A stretch of 64,000 nt of DNA, from NCBI RefSeq assembly GCF_002027705.1, contig NZ_MBTG01000002.1, positions 62,001 to 126,000 of the forward strand, written 5' to 3'. Positions 52,731 through 62,415 of the stretch are shown one piece after another (the stretch's first letter is position 1; each line of letters starts with the position of its first letter). The notes under the pieces were generated by a model. That model worked only from the letters and a program-made list of their open reading frames with translations. It was not told where the DNA came from and made no database searches. The stretch comes from Paenibacillus ferrarius. GTDB lineage: Bacteria > Bacillota > Bacilli > Paenibacillales > NBRC-103111. Both the position numbers and the translations under genes were made by a program.

Positions 52731-53972
52731 CTACAGCAACCGCAGTAAGCGTAGAATTGTAAATCGGTTGCGCACGAACAGCGCATCTTGCAGTGACGCC
52801 TCTACGAGCTCGGGTTCTACGCCGAGCTGCTCGGTCGTCACTGGTCCCTGCACAGCCTCGAGCCAAGCACTCAGCTGCTCGGAGGCTGGGACCGCTTGGG
52901 CGATGGCTTGCACATCGCCCCACTTTTGGACGATGCGCGCCTTCAGCGCTGCCGCATCAACGCCTTGGCCATTCGCCGGGAAATTCTCGGCGATGACTTG
53001 CTCGGCCATGGCCCCATAGGCTTGCCGGATGCGCTTCGCATCCGTAAGCTCGCTGGGGGCCTGGCTTTGCGCTAGGCGCGCGGCGGCGTCGCGCCATGCA
53101 GCAGCGCCCGGCGACGCTGCTGCAGAAGCACCATCTCCCAATAATGGGAGAGATGGTGCTCAGCCCCCGAGGCCGGCCGCGAGTGGCCGACGAGGAGCAT
53201 GGAAAGGCCGGATAGAATCAGGCCTTCCGTCAGCTTTAACAAGCCGAGATCGGTGCGCTGGGCGATCTCTTCCACGTGAGCCGTGCACATCTCCACGGCA
53301 TCCCGTGTTAAACGAGCGCTCAGCTCGCAGTAGTGCTCGTCAAGCAGAACCCGGCCGAGCGACCAATCGGCTAGTGAAGTGTGCTTGCCGAGCATATCGC
53401 CGAAGCCGGCCGCGATCATCGCCTGCGGCGCCTCTGCCAGCAGTGCGAGATCGGCGAAGATCGCCTCCGGCGCGCTGGCAGGGATCGTCATCTTGAAGCC
53501 GCGAACGATCAGCGGCGCTCCCACAGACGCGAAGCCATCGACGGAAGGGGCCGTCGGAACGGACAAGAATGGCCGCTTCGTCCGATGGGCAACGAAACGC
53601 ACAATATCGTGGAGGGTCCCCGATCCTACGGCGATCAAGACCTCTGAGGAAAGCGGCGTATCCAGCAATGTCTGGACGATCGATCGCTTCTTCATCCGCG
53701 GCGACTTCCCCCATCGCGTTCTCACGAATCACGCTAAGGCTAACCTTGATCTGCGCATTTTCCAGCCATTCGCGCAGCTTCCCGCCTGCAACCTCATACG
53801 TTCTAGTATCCGCAACGAGCGTGACTTCACGATAGCCGTTTTCGTTCAAATAATGAGCCACCTGCTTCATGGCATCACGCTCTATCACGATACGCCGTAT
53901 CGGAATTTCATGCTGCTGCCCACACCCGCAATCTATTTTTCTTCCCAGCCACGTATTTAAAATCTCACTCAT
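52731..53972 (-). pseudogene. araM: sn-glycerol-1-phosphate dehydrogenase (AraM/EgsA) pseudogene, two frameshifts
   Basis: Three overlapping frames together make an AraM-type protein. The first runs from ATG 53972 (GRKIDCGCGQQHEIPIRRIV). The second carries the nucleotide and metal region (AVGSGTLHDIVRFVAHRT, SVPTAPSVDGFASVGAP, HHLSHYWEM). The third carries the C-terminus (RNRFTILRLLRLL). The first shift is a 4-bp duplication, ATCGATCG within 53677-53686; removing it gives the expected EEAIVQTLLD. The second lies near 53080-53100, after LLHGA, with apparent loss of sequence. Intact AraM reduces dihydroxyacetone phosphate to glycerol-1-phosphate with NADH and a metal. No functional product is expected. 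Local GC is higher than in the neighbouring genes. Confidence 0.88.
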
Positions 53973-54068
53973 CTGCACACTTTCCTTCCACCTGAACATT
54001 TGAAAAGTCCTGAGCTTCCTCCAACATGTACGTACAACTAAATATACCCCCTATTCTAGCAAATTCCA

Positions 54069-54077
54069 TGCTATAAT
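54069..54077 (+). promoter_or_regulatory. Extended -10 promoter of the DUF2161 gene
   Basis: TGCTATAAT is a perfect extended -10 element about 48 nt before the start codon. No convincing -35 box is visible, which is acceptable for extended -10 promoters. Confidence 0.55.
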
Positions 54078-54124
54078 GATACACATTCTGACTGCCAAAC
54101 TAGCAGTGAGAGGAGAGTAGCTAG

Positions 54125-54859
54125 ATGCCTATCCAAACAGAAACGGAGCTATATGCTCCGATTAAACAATATTTCGAGCAGCTGGGCTATACGGTTCGGG
54201 CTGAGATCAAGCACTGCGATTTAGTCGCGATACGCGGGGACGAGCCGCCAATCGTGGTAGAACTCAAAAAAAGCTTCAATATCCCGCTTCTTGTGCAAGG
54301 AATTGACCGCTTGCGTCTGACAGACCAAGTGTATGTCGCTTTTGAGCTTCCCAACAAAGGCCGCGCCCCTCATCGTCTGCAATGGGAGGATGTAAGGCGT
54401 CTGTGCCGAATGCTCGGCTTGGGCGTTCTGACCGTTCAATTCTACAAACGCAAAAAGCCCGCAGTTGACCTCGTCTGCGAGCCTAGTCCTTATATGCTGC
54501 GCCACAATAAGCGGGCGGCTTTGCGTGTCGTTACGGAGTTTCATGAACGCAGCGGCGACTACAATGTCGGCGGCAGCTCGAAGCTGAAGCTGATGACCGC
54601 CTACCGTGAGAAGTCCCTCCACTGTGCTTATCTGATGCGCGAGCACGGCCCTTTAAGTCCCCGTCAATTACGCGATTTCACGAGTAATAAAGCCGTAAGC
54701 TCGCTGCTTCAAAAAAACTATTACCGCTGGTTTATCCGCCAAAGCCGCGGCATCTATCATATTACGCCAGCAGGCGAGAAAGCTTTAACCGAATATGCGC
54801 ATGTTGTTGCTGCTTATTCGGCAGCAGCGGATGACTCGGCCATCCGTCCGACGATCTAA
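54125..54859 (+). CDS. DUF2161 putative PD-(D/E)XK-type phosphodiesterase
   Basis: A 244-residue protein with the DUF2161 pattern. The nuclease-like core has Asp32 in HCDLVAIRG and E-x-K in PIVVELKKSF, matching a PD-(D/E)XK active site. The C-terminal half (HERSGDYNVGGSSKLKLMTAYREK, then a winged-helix-like region) is also typical of the family. The biological role is unknown; a nuclease activity is predicted from the motif only. GGAGAG lies 7 nt before the ATG. Its last 4 nt overlap the end of the convergent flavin oxidoreductase gene. Confidence 0.88.
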   Translation: MPIQTETELYAPIKQYFEQLGYTVRAEIKHCDLVAIRGDEPPIVVELKKSFNIPLLVQGIDRLRLTDQVYVAFELPNKGRAPHRLQWEDVRRLCRMLGLGVLTVQFYKRKKPAVDLVCEPSPYMLRHNKRAALRVVTEFHERSGDYNVGGSSKLKLMTAYREKSLHCAYLMREHGPLSPRQLRDFTSNKAVSSLLQKNYYRWFIRQSRGIYHITPAGEKALTEYAHVVAAYSAAADDSAIRPTI

Positions 54860-55809
54860 GAGCGGACAATAACCCGATTTACATTCGTTTCTTCTTTCAG
54901 CATCGTAAGTGCCTTATTCATCCAGATAGCAGCTTGTGCGCCTTCGCCCATGGCGATGGTCACTTGCTCCGCATGAACGCCCACATCGCCGGCTGCCCAG
55001 AGGAATGGCACACTTGTCATTTTGCTCCGGGGATCGGTCATGATGTGGCGATTCTCCATGCGCTCCGCGCCAAGCTGCCGCGCCAAATCCGACTTCACTT
55101 CATTCCCGCCGAAAGCAATGAAACCTCGCTCAGCTTCGATTCGTTCGCCATTTGCCAGCAGTACTCCGCGGAAAGCACCTTGAGCTTCCTCAGCAATAAC
55201 CTCTTGAATATCTGCTAGAACATAGGTAACTCTCTTTTGCCTCAGCTGTTCAAGCAGCTCTTTGCTGATGACACGATGCCCATGATTCACATAAATCAGC
55301 TTGTCCGTACGATCGCTAAGCTTCACAGCCATGCCCGCTCCGGCATCACCTGATCCCATTACAATCGTCTGCCTATTTCTAATTTCATAACCATCGCAGT
55401 CCGGACATACATAAACGGTCAAACCAAGACATGCCTTCAGCTTGGACAGCTCCGGCATTCGATCCATTAAGCCTGTTGCGAGAAGCACAGTTGGAGCTTC
55501 ATAGCTCTTGCCTGACTTGCCCCAAAGCTCAAAACCATCGCCGGGCTTTCCTTTATTCACGGCCTGAACGACTTCATCTATAACAAATGAGACTCCCAGC
55601 TTCTCGGCTTGAAGCTTTCCCAGCCGCCGAAGTTCGTCTCCGGATACGCCGTCCGGCCAACCTAATAAGTTATGATAGCTTTTGCAAAGCGTAGAACGGC
55701 CATAACCGGCGTCAAGAACAAGAACACGATGTTCATACCTGCCCAGCTGAATAGCTGCTTGAAGTCCTGCTATGCCGCCGCCAACAATCAGACTGTCGTA
55801 TTGTTCCAT
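54856..55809 (-). CDS. Thioredoxin-reductase-like FAD/NAD(P) oxidoreductase
   Basis: A 317-residue flavoprotein. FAD-binding motif SLIVGGGIAGLQAAIQLGR, redox-active-type CPDC in VYVCPDCDGYE, NAD(P)-binding motif VMGSGDAGAGMAVKL, and C-terminal FAD motif FLWAAGDVGVHAEQVTIAMGEG. The arrangement is that of TrxB-like reductases. The order of modules and the single CPDC fit a low-molecular-weight thioredoxin-reductase-like enzyme, but the redox partner is unknown. It converges on the DUF2161 gene with a 4-nt overlap, without an obvious terminator between them. Confidence 0.9.
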   Translation of the reverse strand: MEQYDSLIVGGGIAGLQAAIQLGRYEHRVLVLDAGYGRSTLCKSYHNLLGWPDGVSGDELRRLGKLQAEKLGVSFVIDEVVQAVNKGKPGDGFELWGKSGKSYEAPTVLLATGLMDRMPELSKLKACLGLTVYVCPDCDGYEIRNRQTIVMGSGDAGAGMAVKLSDRTDKLIYVNHGHRVISKELLEQLRQKRVTYVLADIQEVIAEEAQGAFRGVLLANGERIEAERGFIAFGGNEVKSDLARQLGAERMENRHIMTDPRSKMTSVPFLWAAGDVGVHAEQVTIAMGEGAQAAIWMNKALTMLKEETNVNRVIVRS

Positions 55810-55878
55810 AATTGCGTCCCTCTTCTCCTATCTGCTCTTACCTAGGATATCCGTGTTATGACGCTTTCATGCTCTTGG

Positions 55879-57108
55879 CTATTTATTGTTAATGGACCAC
55901 ACTAACCCGATCTGCGTCATCGCCGCGATCATCAGAATCCAAGGAATTAAACCGCCATCCAAATTGCTGCCAAAAGAAATCAAACAAATAATTGAAATGA
56001 CACGACCGACATTCAGGAAAAACTCGCGAACAACGACACTTTCGACTTTTAATTCCCCTTTAAGCGGAAGCTTAGCGATAAGACCGTAGTAATATCCAGT
56101 CATCGTATTCCCTTGCAGTGGGGAGAAAATCGAGTATAAGATCATAAAGCCAACTACCGACCACACGTTAATACTTCCCATCAGCAAAGAGACACCAATC
56201 AAGTAGCCTACGGTCGAAATGATTAAGTAAAAACGAGCTTTGCTCGCATTCGCGTATTTCGATATGAAAATCCCCGTAACGATGCTTAAGCTGGAGTAAA
56301 GCACGCCTAAGTAGCCCACGATATCTTCTCGCGGCATCACTTTAAACAGAAGAATATTGGGCAGGAAAAGCATCGTGCCCTGCAGCAATCCAATTCCGAA
56401 GAAACCAAGCAAAGCTTTGAGCCATGCCCGTTCTTTTTTCATGAGAAGGCCAGTCAGCTTCAAATAATAAACGCGATGATGCCCGCCAGAGGCTTTTATT
56501 TTCAAAGAAATCAATGCGGCCAGTAAGAACATGACAAAAGCAATACCGAATACAATGGTATACCCGCTTAGCCCCTCTTTTAAACGGATAATGAGCCCTG
56601 CAAGCGCAGGCCCTGCCAAAGTCGCCACTGTGAAAAAAATCATATTAAAAGCGAGATACCGAATCCGGTTCTGCTCGGTTGATACATCGTACATCAAGGT
56701 TAAATAGCCGACCCAGTAGAAAGCGCTTGCCAAACCATTAAAAATAGCAAACAACACATAATATTCGACTAATCGCTCTTGAGCAATAATAACACTCAGG
56801 TAAAATAAACCGACCAGCATAATGCCAAGCCGATAGGAAACCATGCGGTCTTTCTTCTTGATCATCCACCCGCCAATCGCAAAACCAATCGGGGTTAAGA
56901 TGTAAACAATCATACTGTATGTACCATTCACAACAACGCTATGCGTCAGCCGCCATAAATACAAATTCAAAAAAACCCCCGACATCGAAGCGCCGAATTG
57001 AAAGGTAGAATGGATAATAAGTGAAATAACTGCCTCTGAAGATAACTGTTTCTCACGCGGAAGAGAATTTCCTCTGCTTTGCAGCCAATTCCTTATTCTA
57101 ATATTCAT
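55879..57108 (-). CDS. MFS transporter
   Basis: About 409 residues with roughly twelve membrane helices in two halves. Conserved MFS-like features include GGWMIKKKDRMVSYRLGI between helices 2 and 3 and the glycine-rich helix after IRYLAFNMIFFTVATLAGP. ATG 57108 is chosen as start, with GGGGG about 12 nt upstream; the open frame extends further but has no better start. Substrate unknown. It lies between a flavin oxidoreductase gene and a sugar-transport operon but is probably transcribed alone, since a terminator lies just upstream. Confidence 0.87.
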   Translation of the reverse strand: MNIRIRNWLQSRGNSLPREKQLSSEAVISLIIHSTFQFGASMSGVFLNLYLWRLTHSVVVNGTYSMIVYILTPIGFAIGGWMIKKKDRMVSYRLGIMLVGLFYLSVIIAQERLVEYYVLFAIFNGLASAFYWVGYLTLMYDVSTEQNRIRYLAFNMIFFTVATLAGPALAGLIIRLKEGLSGYTIVFGIAFVMFLLAALISLKIKASGGHHRVYYLKLTGLLMKKERAWLKALLGFFGIGLLQGTMLFLPNILLFKVMPREDIVGYLGVLYSSLSIVTGIFISKYANASKARFYLIISTVGYLIGVSLLMGSINVWSVVGFMILYSIFSPLQGNTMTGYYYGLIAKLPLKGELKVESVVVREFFLNVGRVISIICLISFGSNLDGGLIPWILMIAAMTQIGLVWSINNK

Positions 57109-57174
57109 CGTAGTCGTAGACCCCCAGTCGTTCTCTTTATTGTAACAGCCATTGCCGTTCCTGTTAAACAGCAA

Positions 57175-57202
57175 AAAGCCTCAGCATTGGCGCTGAGGCT
57201 TT
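57175..57202 (-). terminator. Terminator of the third sugar ABC operon
   Basis: AAAGCCTCAGC and GCTGAGGCTTT form an 11-bp stem around a short loop, followed on the minus strand by TTGCTGTTT. It lies 19 nt after the binding-protein stop. Confidence 0.85.
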
Positions 57203-57221
57203 GTTACCGCTCATTAGAGGC

Positions 57222-58541
57222 TTACTTCTTAAGGCTATCCCATGTTTTCTGGAATTCATCCAGCATTTGATCTTTTGTATACTTCTTCGCGACATAACCT
57301 TGCATGATATCGCCGAATTTTTTACTGGAAGCTTCGCCGCCTGGGAATTTGAACCAGTTCCAGCTAAGTGTTTTGCCAGCTTTGCTGTAAGTGATAATGT
57401 CTGCTGCTAAAGGTCCAAGAACTTTTTCGTCAGCAGGAATCGTTTTGAAAGCTGGGATGAATTTGAATTCATCTGTAATGTATTTTTTACCTACATCGGA
57501 GCTAACCATCCAGTTCAAGAACTTTTTCGCTTCGTCTTTTACAGCTGAGTTTTTGTTGATAACCCAGTTGTTTGGAACGCCTACGAACAATTTATCATTG
57601 GATGCAGCATCATCGTTGATCGGCATTGGCAAGAAGCCAATTTTGATGTCTGGATTTGTTTTGGTAATTTGAACTTGTGTCCAGTTACCTTGTTGCGTCA
57701 TAGCCGCTTTGCCTGTTGCAAAGTCAGTAACTTGTGTATTGTAATCGGTTTGCAGCGGGTTTTTGTTGCCATATTTCAATTGCAGATCAAACAGGTTGAC
57801 CCATTGGTTAAATACATCGTTGCCCGGAATTTTCGCTGTGCCCTTGTTTAAGCCGTCAATGAAAGCATTTGGATCTTTCTGATAAGCAAACGGAAGGTTT
57901 ACGAAGTGATTCCCAAGTACCCACCACTCGCCATAACCTGTTTCAAAAGGAGTGATTCCTTTCGCTTGCAGCTTTTTAGCAGCATCTTCCAGTTGTGTAA
58001 TCGTTTTTGGCAGCTCAGTGATGCCAGCTTGTGCGAACAGGTCTTTATTGTATTGGAAGCCATAACCTTCAAGGTTCAGCGGTTGACCATACAATTTACC
58101 GTTTTTGGTCATTGGCTCTTTCGCCACATCTACAAGATCCTTCACCCATGGTTGATCGGAGAGATCTTCCAGGTTGTCGATCCATTTGTCAAGGTCGCTA
58201 AATCCGCCGTTGTTGAAAATATCCGGTTTGTCGCCGGAGTTGAACTTCGCCAGCAAAGCTGCGCCGTAATCCGCGCCACCGCCAACAGTGTCAACTTGAA
58301 TTTTCACGTTAGGGTTTAATTTTTGATATTCTTGCACTAATTTGCCCAATTGGTCAGCGATTTCCACTTTAAATTGGAACATTTTAATGGTTACTGGTTT
58401 GCCAGCAGCAGGAGTTGTAGTTGCAGCCGCACCTGTGGATGCAGATGGGGATGGTGTTGTTTCTGTTTTCTTGCCACAGCCTGCAACAACGACGGAAAGT
58501 GATAATACAGCAGCCATACTGATCATCGTTAATTTTTTCAT
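57222..58541 (-). CDS. Extracellular sugar-binding lipoprotein
   Basis: A 439-residue lipoprotein. The lipobox Cys is residue 22 (SVVVAGC), followed by an Ala/Thr/Pro linker. The family-1 binding fold includes LGKLVQEYQKLNPNVKIQVDT, NLEGYGFQYNKDLFAQAGI, FATGKAAMTQQGNWTQVQI and FVGVPNNWVINKN. It is exported and membrane-anchored, feeding the two permeases encoded upstream. It is separated from them by 165 nt holding a cre-like site, so it may have an extra promoter giving higher binding-protein levels. Substrate not assignable. Confidence 0.93.
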   Translation of the reverse strand: MKKLTMISMAAVLSLSVVVAGCGKKTETTPSPSASTGAAATTTPAAGKPVTIKMFQFKVEIADQLGKLVQEYQKLNPNVKIQVDTVGGGADYGAALLAKFNSGDKPDIFNNGGFSDLDKWIDNLEDLSDQPWVKDLVDVAKEPMTKNGKLYGQPLNLEGYGFQYNKDLFAQAGITELPKTITQLEDAAKKLQAKGITPFETGYGEWWVLGNHFVNLPFAYQKDPNAFIDGLNKGTAKIPGNDVFNQWVNLFDLQLKYGNKNPLQTDYNTQVTDFATGKAAMTQQGNWTQVQITKTNPDIKIGFLPMPINDDAASNDKLFVGVPNNWVINKNSAVKDEAKKFLNWMVSSDVGKKYITDEFKFIPAFKTIPADEKVLGPLAADIITYSKAGKTLSWNWFKFPGGEASSKKFGDIMQGYVAKKYTKDQMLDEFQKTWDSLKK

Positions 58542-58627
58542 TGAGGTAAAGCCTCCCTTTTTTGTGTGTACTCAGCTTACCCTGATGACGAAGGTTTTAT
58601 TAGCTCGTTATCAGCTTATAATTGTAT

Positions 58628-58641
58628 TGTAAACACTTTCT
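58628..58641 (+). promoter_or_regulatory. cre-like site upstream of the binding-protein gene
   Basis: TGTAAACACTTTCT matches the CcpA cre consensus except for one base of the central CG. It lies about 90 nt before the lipoprotein start in the permease-lipoprotein gap. Confidence 0.4.
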
Positions 58642-58706
58642 TAAACCCTTAACACGGACAATATTGAACATAAAGGTGGAAGATTTTGAACATAATAGCA
58701 GATCTG

Positions 58707-59543
58707 TTAACCTTTTACGGAACCTGCTGTAATTCCTTCCACAATATGTTTCTGCATTGCCAAGAAGAAAAGAACGATAGGCAGTACGCCTAGTGTCAAG
58801 CCTGCCAGAGCCAAATCCCATTGCTTCGTATACTGTCCGAAGAAGGAGAAAGTAGCCAGCGGGATCGTTCTCAAATCCGGATTATTCAATACGAGCGAAG
58901 GCAGCAGATAATCGTTCCAAATCCATAAGCTGTTTAGAATAATAATGGTTGTGGACATCGGTTTCAAAAGCGGGAATACAATCCGCCAGAACACACCGTA
59001 AGGTGAACAGCCATCTACCGTTGCCGACTCTTCGATTTCGAGCGGAATCGATTTGATGAAACCATGATATAAGAATACGTTAAGCGAAACACCGAAACCA
59101 AAGTAACAAACGACCAAACCAAGCTTGCTATCCATAAGCCCAACTTGACTAGCCACGCGAACCAGTGGGATCATGATGGACTGGAATGGAATAACCATCG
59201 CCGCTACGAAAGCAAGAAAGACCAAATTATTGAATTTGCTTGCTTTGCGGACCATGCGATAGGCAGCCATGGAGCTGATAATCACAAGTCCAACATTGCT
59301 AAGTACGGTTATGATAAGAGAGTTCAGAAATGCCGTAGGGAACTTCATAATCGTCCATACTTTTGTATAGTTATCCAAGTATAAGCTTTTTGGCAATTTC
59401 GCGGTATTCGCAGCCAGCTCAGGGAACGTTTTGAGCGAGTTTACGATGACGAAGTAGAACGGAACCAAGAACAACAGGGCGATGATAATGCCCAGAACTT
59501 CCAGCGTAAACAGGCGTCCGGTATATTTTTTGACAGAATCCAT
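58707..59543 (-). CDS. Carbohydrate ABC permease, MalG type
   Basis: A 278-residue six-helix permease. First helix VLGIIIALLFLVPFYFVIV; EAA loop IEESATVDGCSPYGVFWRIVFPLLKP; C-terminus QKHIVEGITAGSVKG. Its ATG shares one base with the stop of the MalF-type gene (TAATG), so the two are translationally coupled. GGAGG lies upstream. It forms the channel with the MalF-type partner. Confidence 0.94.
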   Translation of the reverse strand: MDSVKKYTGRLFTLEVLGIIIALLFLVPFYFVIVNSLKTFPELAANTAKLPKSLYLDNYTKVWTIMKFPTAFLNSLIITVLSNVGLVIISSMAAYRMVRKASKFNNLVFLAFVAAMVIPFQSIMIPLVRVASQVGLMDSKLGLVVCYFGFGVSLNVFLYHGFIKSIPLEIEESATVDGCSPYGVFWRIVFPLLKPMSTTIIILNSLWIWNDYLLPSLVLNNPDLRTIPLATFSFFGQYTKQWDLALAGLTLGVLPIVLFFLAMQKHIVEGITAGSVKG

Positions 59544-60427
59544 TATACTTCAACCTCCTTGCGTTTCGTATACATCACTTGGATGGTCGAAATAATGGCG
59601 ACGACAATGAAGAAGATGAACGCTTTCGCAGTTCCCAAACCATACCGATTATTACGGAACGCTTCTTGATAAATATTGATGGCTAGTGATTCCGTTGAGT
59701 TGAACGGGCCCCCTCTAGTCAAGGAGAAGTTCAAGTCAAACATTTTGAATGACCACGAGATCGTCAAGAACAGACATACGGTAACAGCGGGCATGATCAG
59801 AGGAACAATGATGCTGCGCAGCACTTGCACACGACTCGCACCATCAATATAGGCTGCTTCGATCATATCCTTAGGTACATTGGACAATGCGGCAATATAG
59901 ATAATCATGAGGTACCCGGCTCCTTGCCAGACGCTCACAATGACGATCGCCCAGAAGGAAGTTGTTGCATCCCCCAGCCATGGAAGCTCAAAAAATCCGA
60001 TATGCGTCAAGCTTCCGAGCGTTGCAAAGCCTTTAACGAAGATGAATTGCCAAATGAAACCAAGCAGCAATCCGCCAATAACGTTAGGCATAAAGAAGAT
60101 TGTACGCAGAACATTTCGGCTTTTCAATGATTGTGTCAGCAACAAAGCAAGTAAAAAGCCGACAACATTCGTGAGAACTACGTTCGTTACTGTCATACGT
60201 GTAGTGAACCAGAACGCATTGCGATAATCTTTGTCTTCAAACAAAATGTGTTTAAAATTATCCAATCCATTGAATTTCACGTTCGTGGTGACGCCGTTCC
60301 ATTCGGTGAATGAATAATAGATACTCATGAAAAATGGAATTAAGACAATCAGGGTAAAGAAAACGAGTGCCGGGCCCACAAAGACCCATTGTTGCATAAC
60401 TCCCGAGATGCCTTTATTAGTTTTCAT
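59543..60427 (-). CDS. Carbohydrate ABC permease, MalF type
   Basis: A 294-residue permease starting at ATG 60427 with AAGGGGG 8 nt upstream. First helix WVFVGPALVFFTLIVLIPFFM; EAA loop MIEAAYIDGASRVQVLRSIIVPLIMP. It is the first gene of permease, permease, lipoprotein. It is divergent from a kinase/regulator pair that probably controls it. Confidence 0.94.
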   Translation of the reverse strand: MKTNKGISGVMQQWVFVGPALVFFTLIVLIPFFMSIYYSFTEWNGVTTNVKFNGLDNFKHILFEDKDYRNAFWFTTRMTVTNVVLTNVVGFLLALLLTQSLKSRNVLRTIFFMPNVIGGLLLGFIWQFIFVKGFATLGSLTHIGFFELPWLGDATTSFWAIVIVSVWQGAGYLMIIYIAALSNVPKDMIEAAYIDGASRVQVLRSIIVPLIMPAVTVCLFLTISWSFKMFDLNFSLTRGGPFNSTESLAINIYQEAFRNNRYGLGTAKAFIFFIVVAIISTIQVMYTKRKEVEV

Positions 60428-60464
60428 GGGAATATTCCCCCTTACGATTATGTAACTTTCTTTC

Positions 60465-60527
60465 ATTATAAATTTCTATTTCCCGCTGCAACACAGATTA
60501 TCGTGATGCATTAGGTGGAATTTGTTG
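60465..60527 (-). promoter_or_regulatory. Promoter of the third sugar ABC operon, with a related operator
   Basis: On the minus strand a perfect -10 TATAAT lies at 60470-60465, with no good -35 box. The stretch 56 nt upstream (from 60526, AACAAATTCCACCTAA) has AAA and CAC in the same register as the five shared operators but is otherwise different, as expected for a paralogous regulator. Confidence 0.45.
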
Positions 60528-60585
60528 ACCTCTCCTGCTACAATGTAGGGGAAAAACTCCAATAAAGAAACTGAGCTGATAGCCG

Positions 60586-62415
60586 TTGATCCGTCATAGC
60601 ATGCGCAATAAATTGATTCTTTTTTTGCTTATCGCTACCTTAGTCCCTTTCATTACCTCCATCGTGGTATCCTATATGTTCACCAAGGAAAAGGTCACAG
60701 AAGACACCGTTCGTACGAATTCAGCCCTTATCTCCCAAGCCAAAATGAATTTATTAAACTATCTGAACGGCGTGGTACAAGCATCCTCCACCATCTATAC
60801 AGGAATTCATCTTTCCGAGCTGGGACAGTTGTACGAAATTTTGCAACGGCAGCAAGAGATTGATTACATGAGCGATAAAGTCATTTCAAGCGGACTCCAA
60901 GTCATGTCCCATTCCATCAAGGAAATTAAACAAATTTACTTGTATGCTGAAGTCAGCAACCGCTCCTATCTCAGTGTTAACGATTTTTCAAAAAGCGTGC
61001 CTGGGAAGTATGAGAAACTTCCTCCTTTTCCTGAACAGGAAACTGTCTATATTGAAACAACACACGAAAGCAGCAGCTATGGAGTTCCAACTACAATCTA
61101 TATTGCTCCTTCACCCGTACTCTCTATGCATCGCAAGCTCATGTATTCACCGAACAACACCTCGATCGGCGAGCTCATCATTGATTTTCAGTTGGATCTC
61201 GTCTCGGAGATCTCCCAGAGCGTGTACACCCATGATGAAGAGGAACTGTACATTCTAGACGAACATGGCCGCATTGTTTTTGGTCCTGACACCTCCAAAT
61301 GGGGGCTCCCGCTGGAAGAAAGCTGGGGCAATGAAGCGACTCACAGTAAGCTTGATAAAGGCAGCTACGAATGGAGCAAAGGCGCCTACGCAGGAATCAA
61401 TGTTTATGAAAAAATGAAAACCGATTATCTCGATTGGACGATCGTCAAACGTCTGCCTTACGAACAATTAACCAAAAATGCCAGACAACTAACATTCATT
61501 AATTCCCTTATCCTAACTTTTTTTATGTTAATCGTCATAGCGGGAACCATTTATATCAGTATCCGCTTCACAGAACCGATCAAACAATTAATTCGCTATA
61601 TCACACGAATCCAAGCTGGACAGGTACAGCTAAATCAATTAACGACCGACATTGAACTAACCCGCACAGATGAAATGGGCATTCTCGCCAATCGGTTTCA
61701 TACGCTTTTGCAGGATTTGAATCAAATGGTCATGCGGGAATATCGTTTGGAGCTGGCTAACAAATCCAATCAATTAATGGCGCTGCAAGCTCAGATTAAT
61801 CCGCATTTTCTGAATAACGCGCTGCAATCCATTGGTACACTAGCTTTGCAGCATGAAGCGCCCAAAATCTATACGTTAATTTCTTCCCTTGCCAAAATGA
61901 TGCACTACAGCATGAACACGAACGAATCCGTCGTACCTTTGCGCAAGGAAATCGATCATATTAAAGCTTATCTGGAGCTGCAAAAACAGCGTTTCGAGCA
62001 TCAGTTCGAAATTATATATGAGGTGGAAGAAAGCACCAAGGATATTTCTGTTCCGAAAATGATCCTTCAACCTCTAGTTGAGAATTATTTCAAGCATGGC
62101 TTTAAACCCAGCACAACCGCTACAGGCTTATTACGGATTGAGGCAACGAAGTATATAGTAGGCGAACACGATGAATTCTTGCAGCTTATTGTTGAGGATA
62201 ATGGGGTCGGGATTACGGAAGAGCGGCTTCGCGAGGTAAAAAACAGGCTAAATACCCCTTTTATCACGGAAGCAGCTTGTATTGGCCTTAGCAATGTTTT
62301 GACTCGAGTACGGTTATATTTCACGGATGACGCCCTACTGGAGATTGAGCATGCCCATCCCCAAGGTCTACGGATTGTGATCCATATACCGATGAAAAAG
62401 GGAGCAATCGAATGA
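60586..62415 (+). CDS. YesM-type sensor histidine kinase
   Basis: A 609-residue kinase: helix 1 at about 10-31 (LILFLLIATLVPFITSIVV), extracellular sensor domain, helix 2 (INSLILTFFMLIVIAGTIYIS), HAMP, His_kinase motif ALQAQINPHFLNNALQSIG, and HATPase motifs VEDNGVGI and IGLSNVLTRVRL. The His motif has NNALQ where most relatives have YNTLE, a small departure that keeps the His. The TTG start lies after a weak site; ATG 60601 is an alternative. It overlaps the regulator gene by 4 nt (ATGA). It is divergent from the sugar ABC operon it probably controls. Confidence 0.93.
   Translation: MIRHSMRNKLILFLLIATLVPFITSIVVSYMFTKEKVTEDTVRTNSALISQAKMNLLNYLNGVVQASSTIYTGIHLSELGQLYEILQRQQEIDYMSDKVISSGLQVMSHSIKEIKQIYLYAEVSNRSYLSVNDFSKSVPGKYEKLPPFPEQETVYIETTHESSSYGVPTTIYIAPSPVLSMHRKLMYSPNNTSIGELIIDFQLDLVSEISQSVYTHDEEELYILDEHGRIVFGPDTSKWGLPLEESWGNEATHSKLDKGSYEWSKGAYAGINVYEKMKTDYLDWTIVKRLPYEQLTKNARQLTFINSLILTFFMLIVIAGTIYISIRFTEPIKQLIRYITRIQAGQVQLNQLTTDIELTRTDEMGILANRFHTLLQDLNQMVMREYRLELANKSNQLMALQAQINPHFLNNALQSIGTLALQHEAPKIYTLISSLAKMMHYSMNTNESVVPLRKEIDHIKAYLELQKQRFEHQFEIIYEVEESTKDISVPKMILQPLVENYFKHGFKPSTTATGLLRIEATKYIVGEHDEFLQLIVEDNGVGITEERLREVKNRLNTPFITEAACIGLSNVLTRVRLYFTDDALLEIEHAHPQGLRIVIHIPMKKGAIE

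Noticed and set aside
52731..53999. Three separate genes in the araM region
   Set aside because: The three frames join into one AraM-type protein in the right order, so they are fragments of one broken gene.
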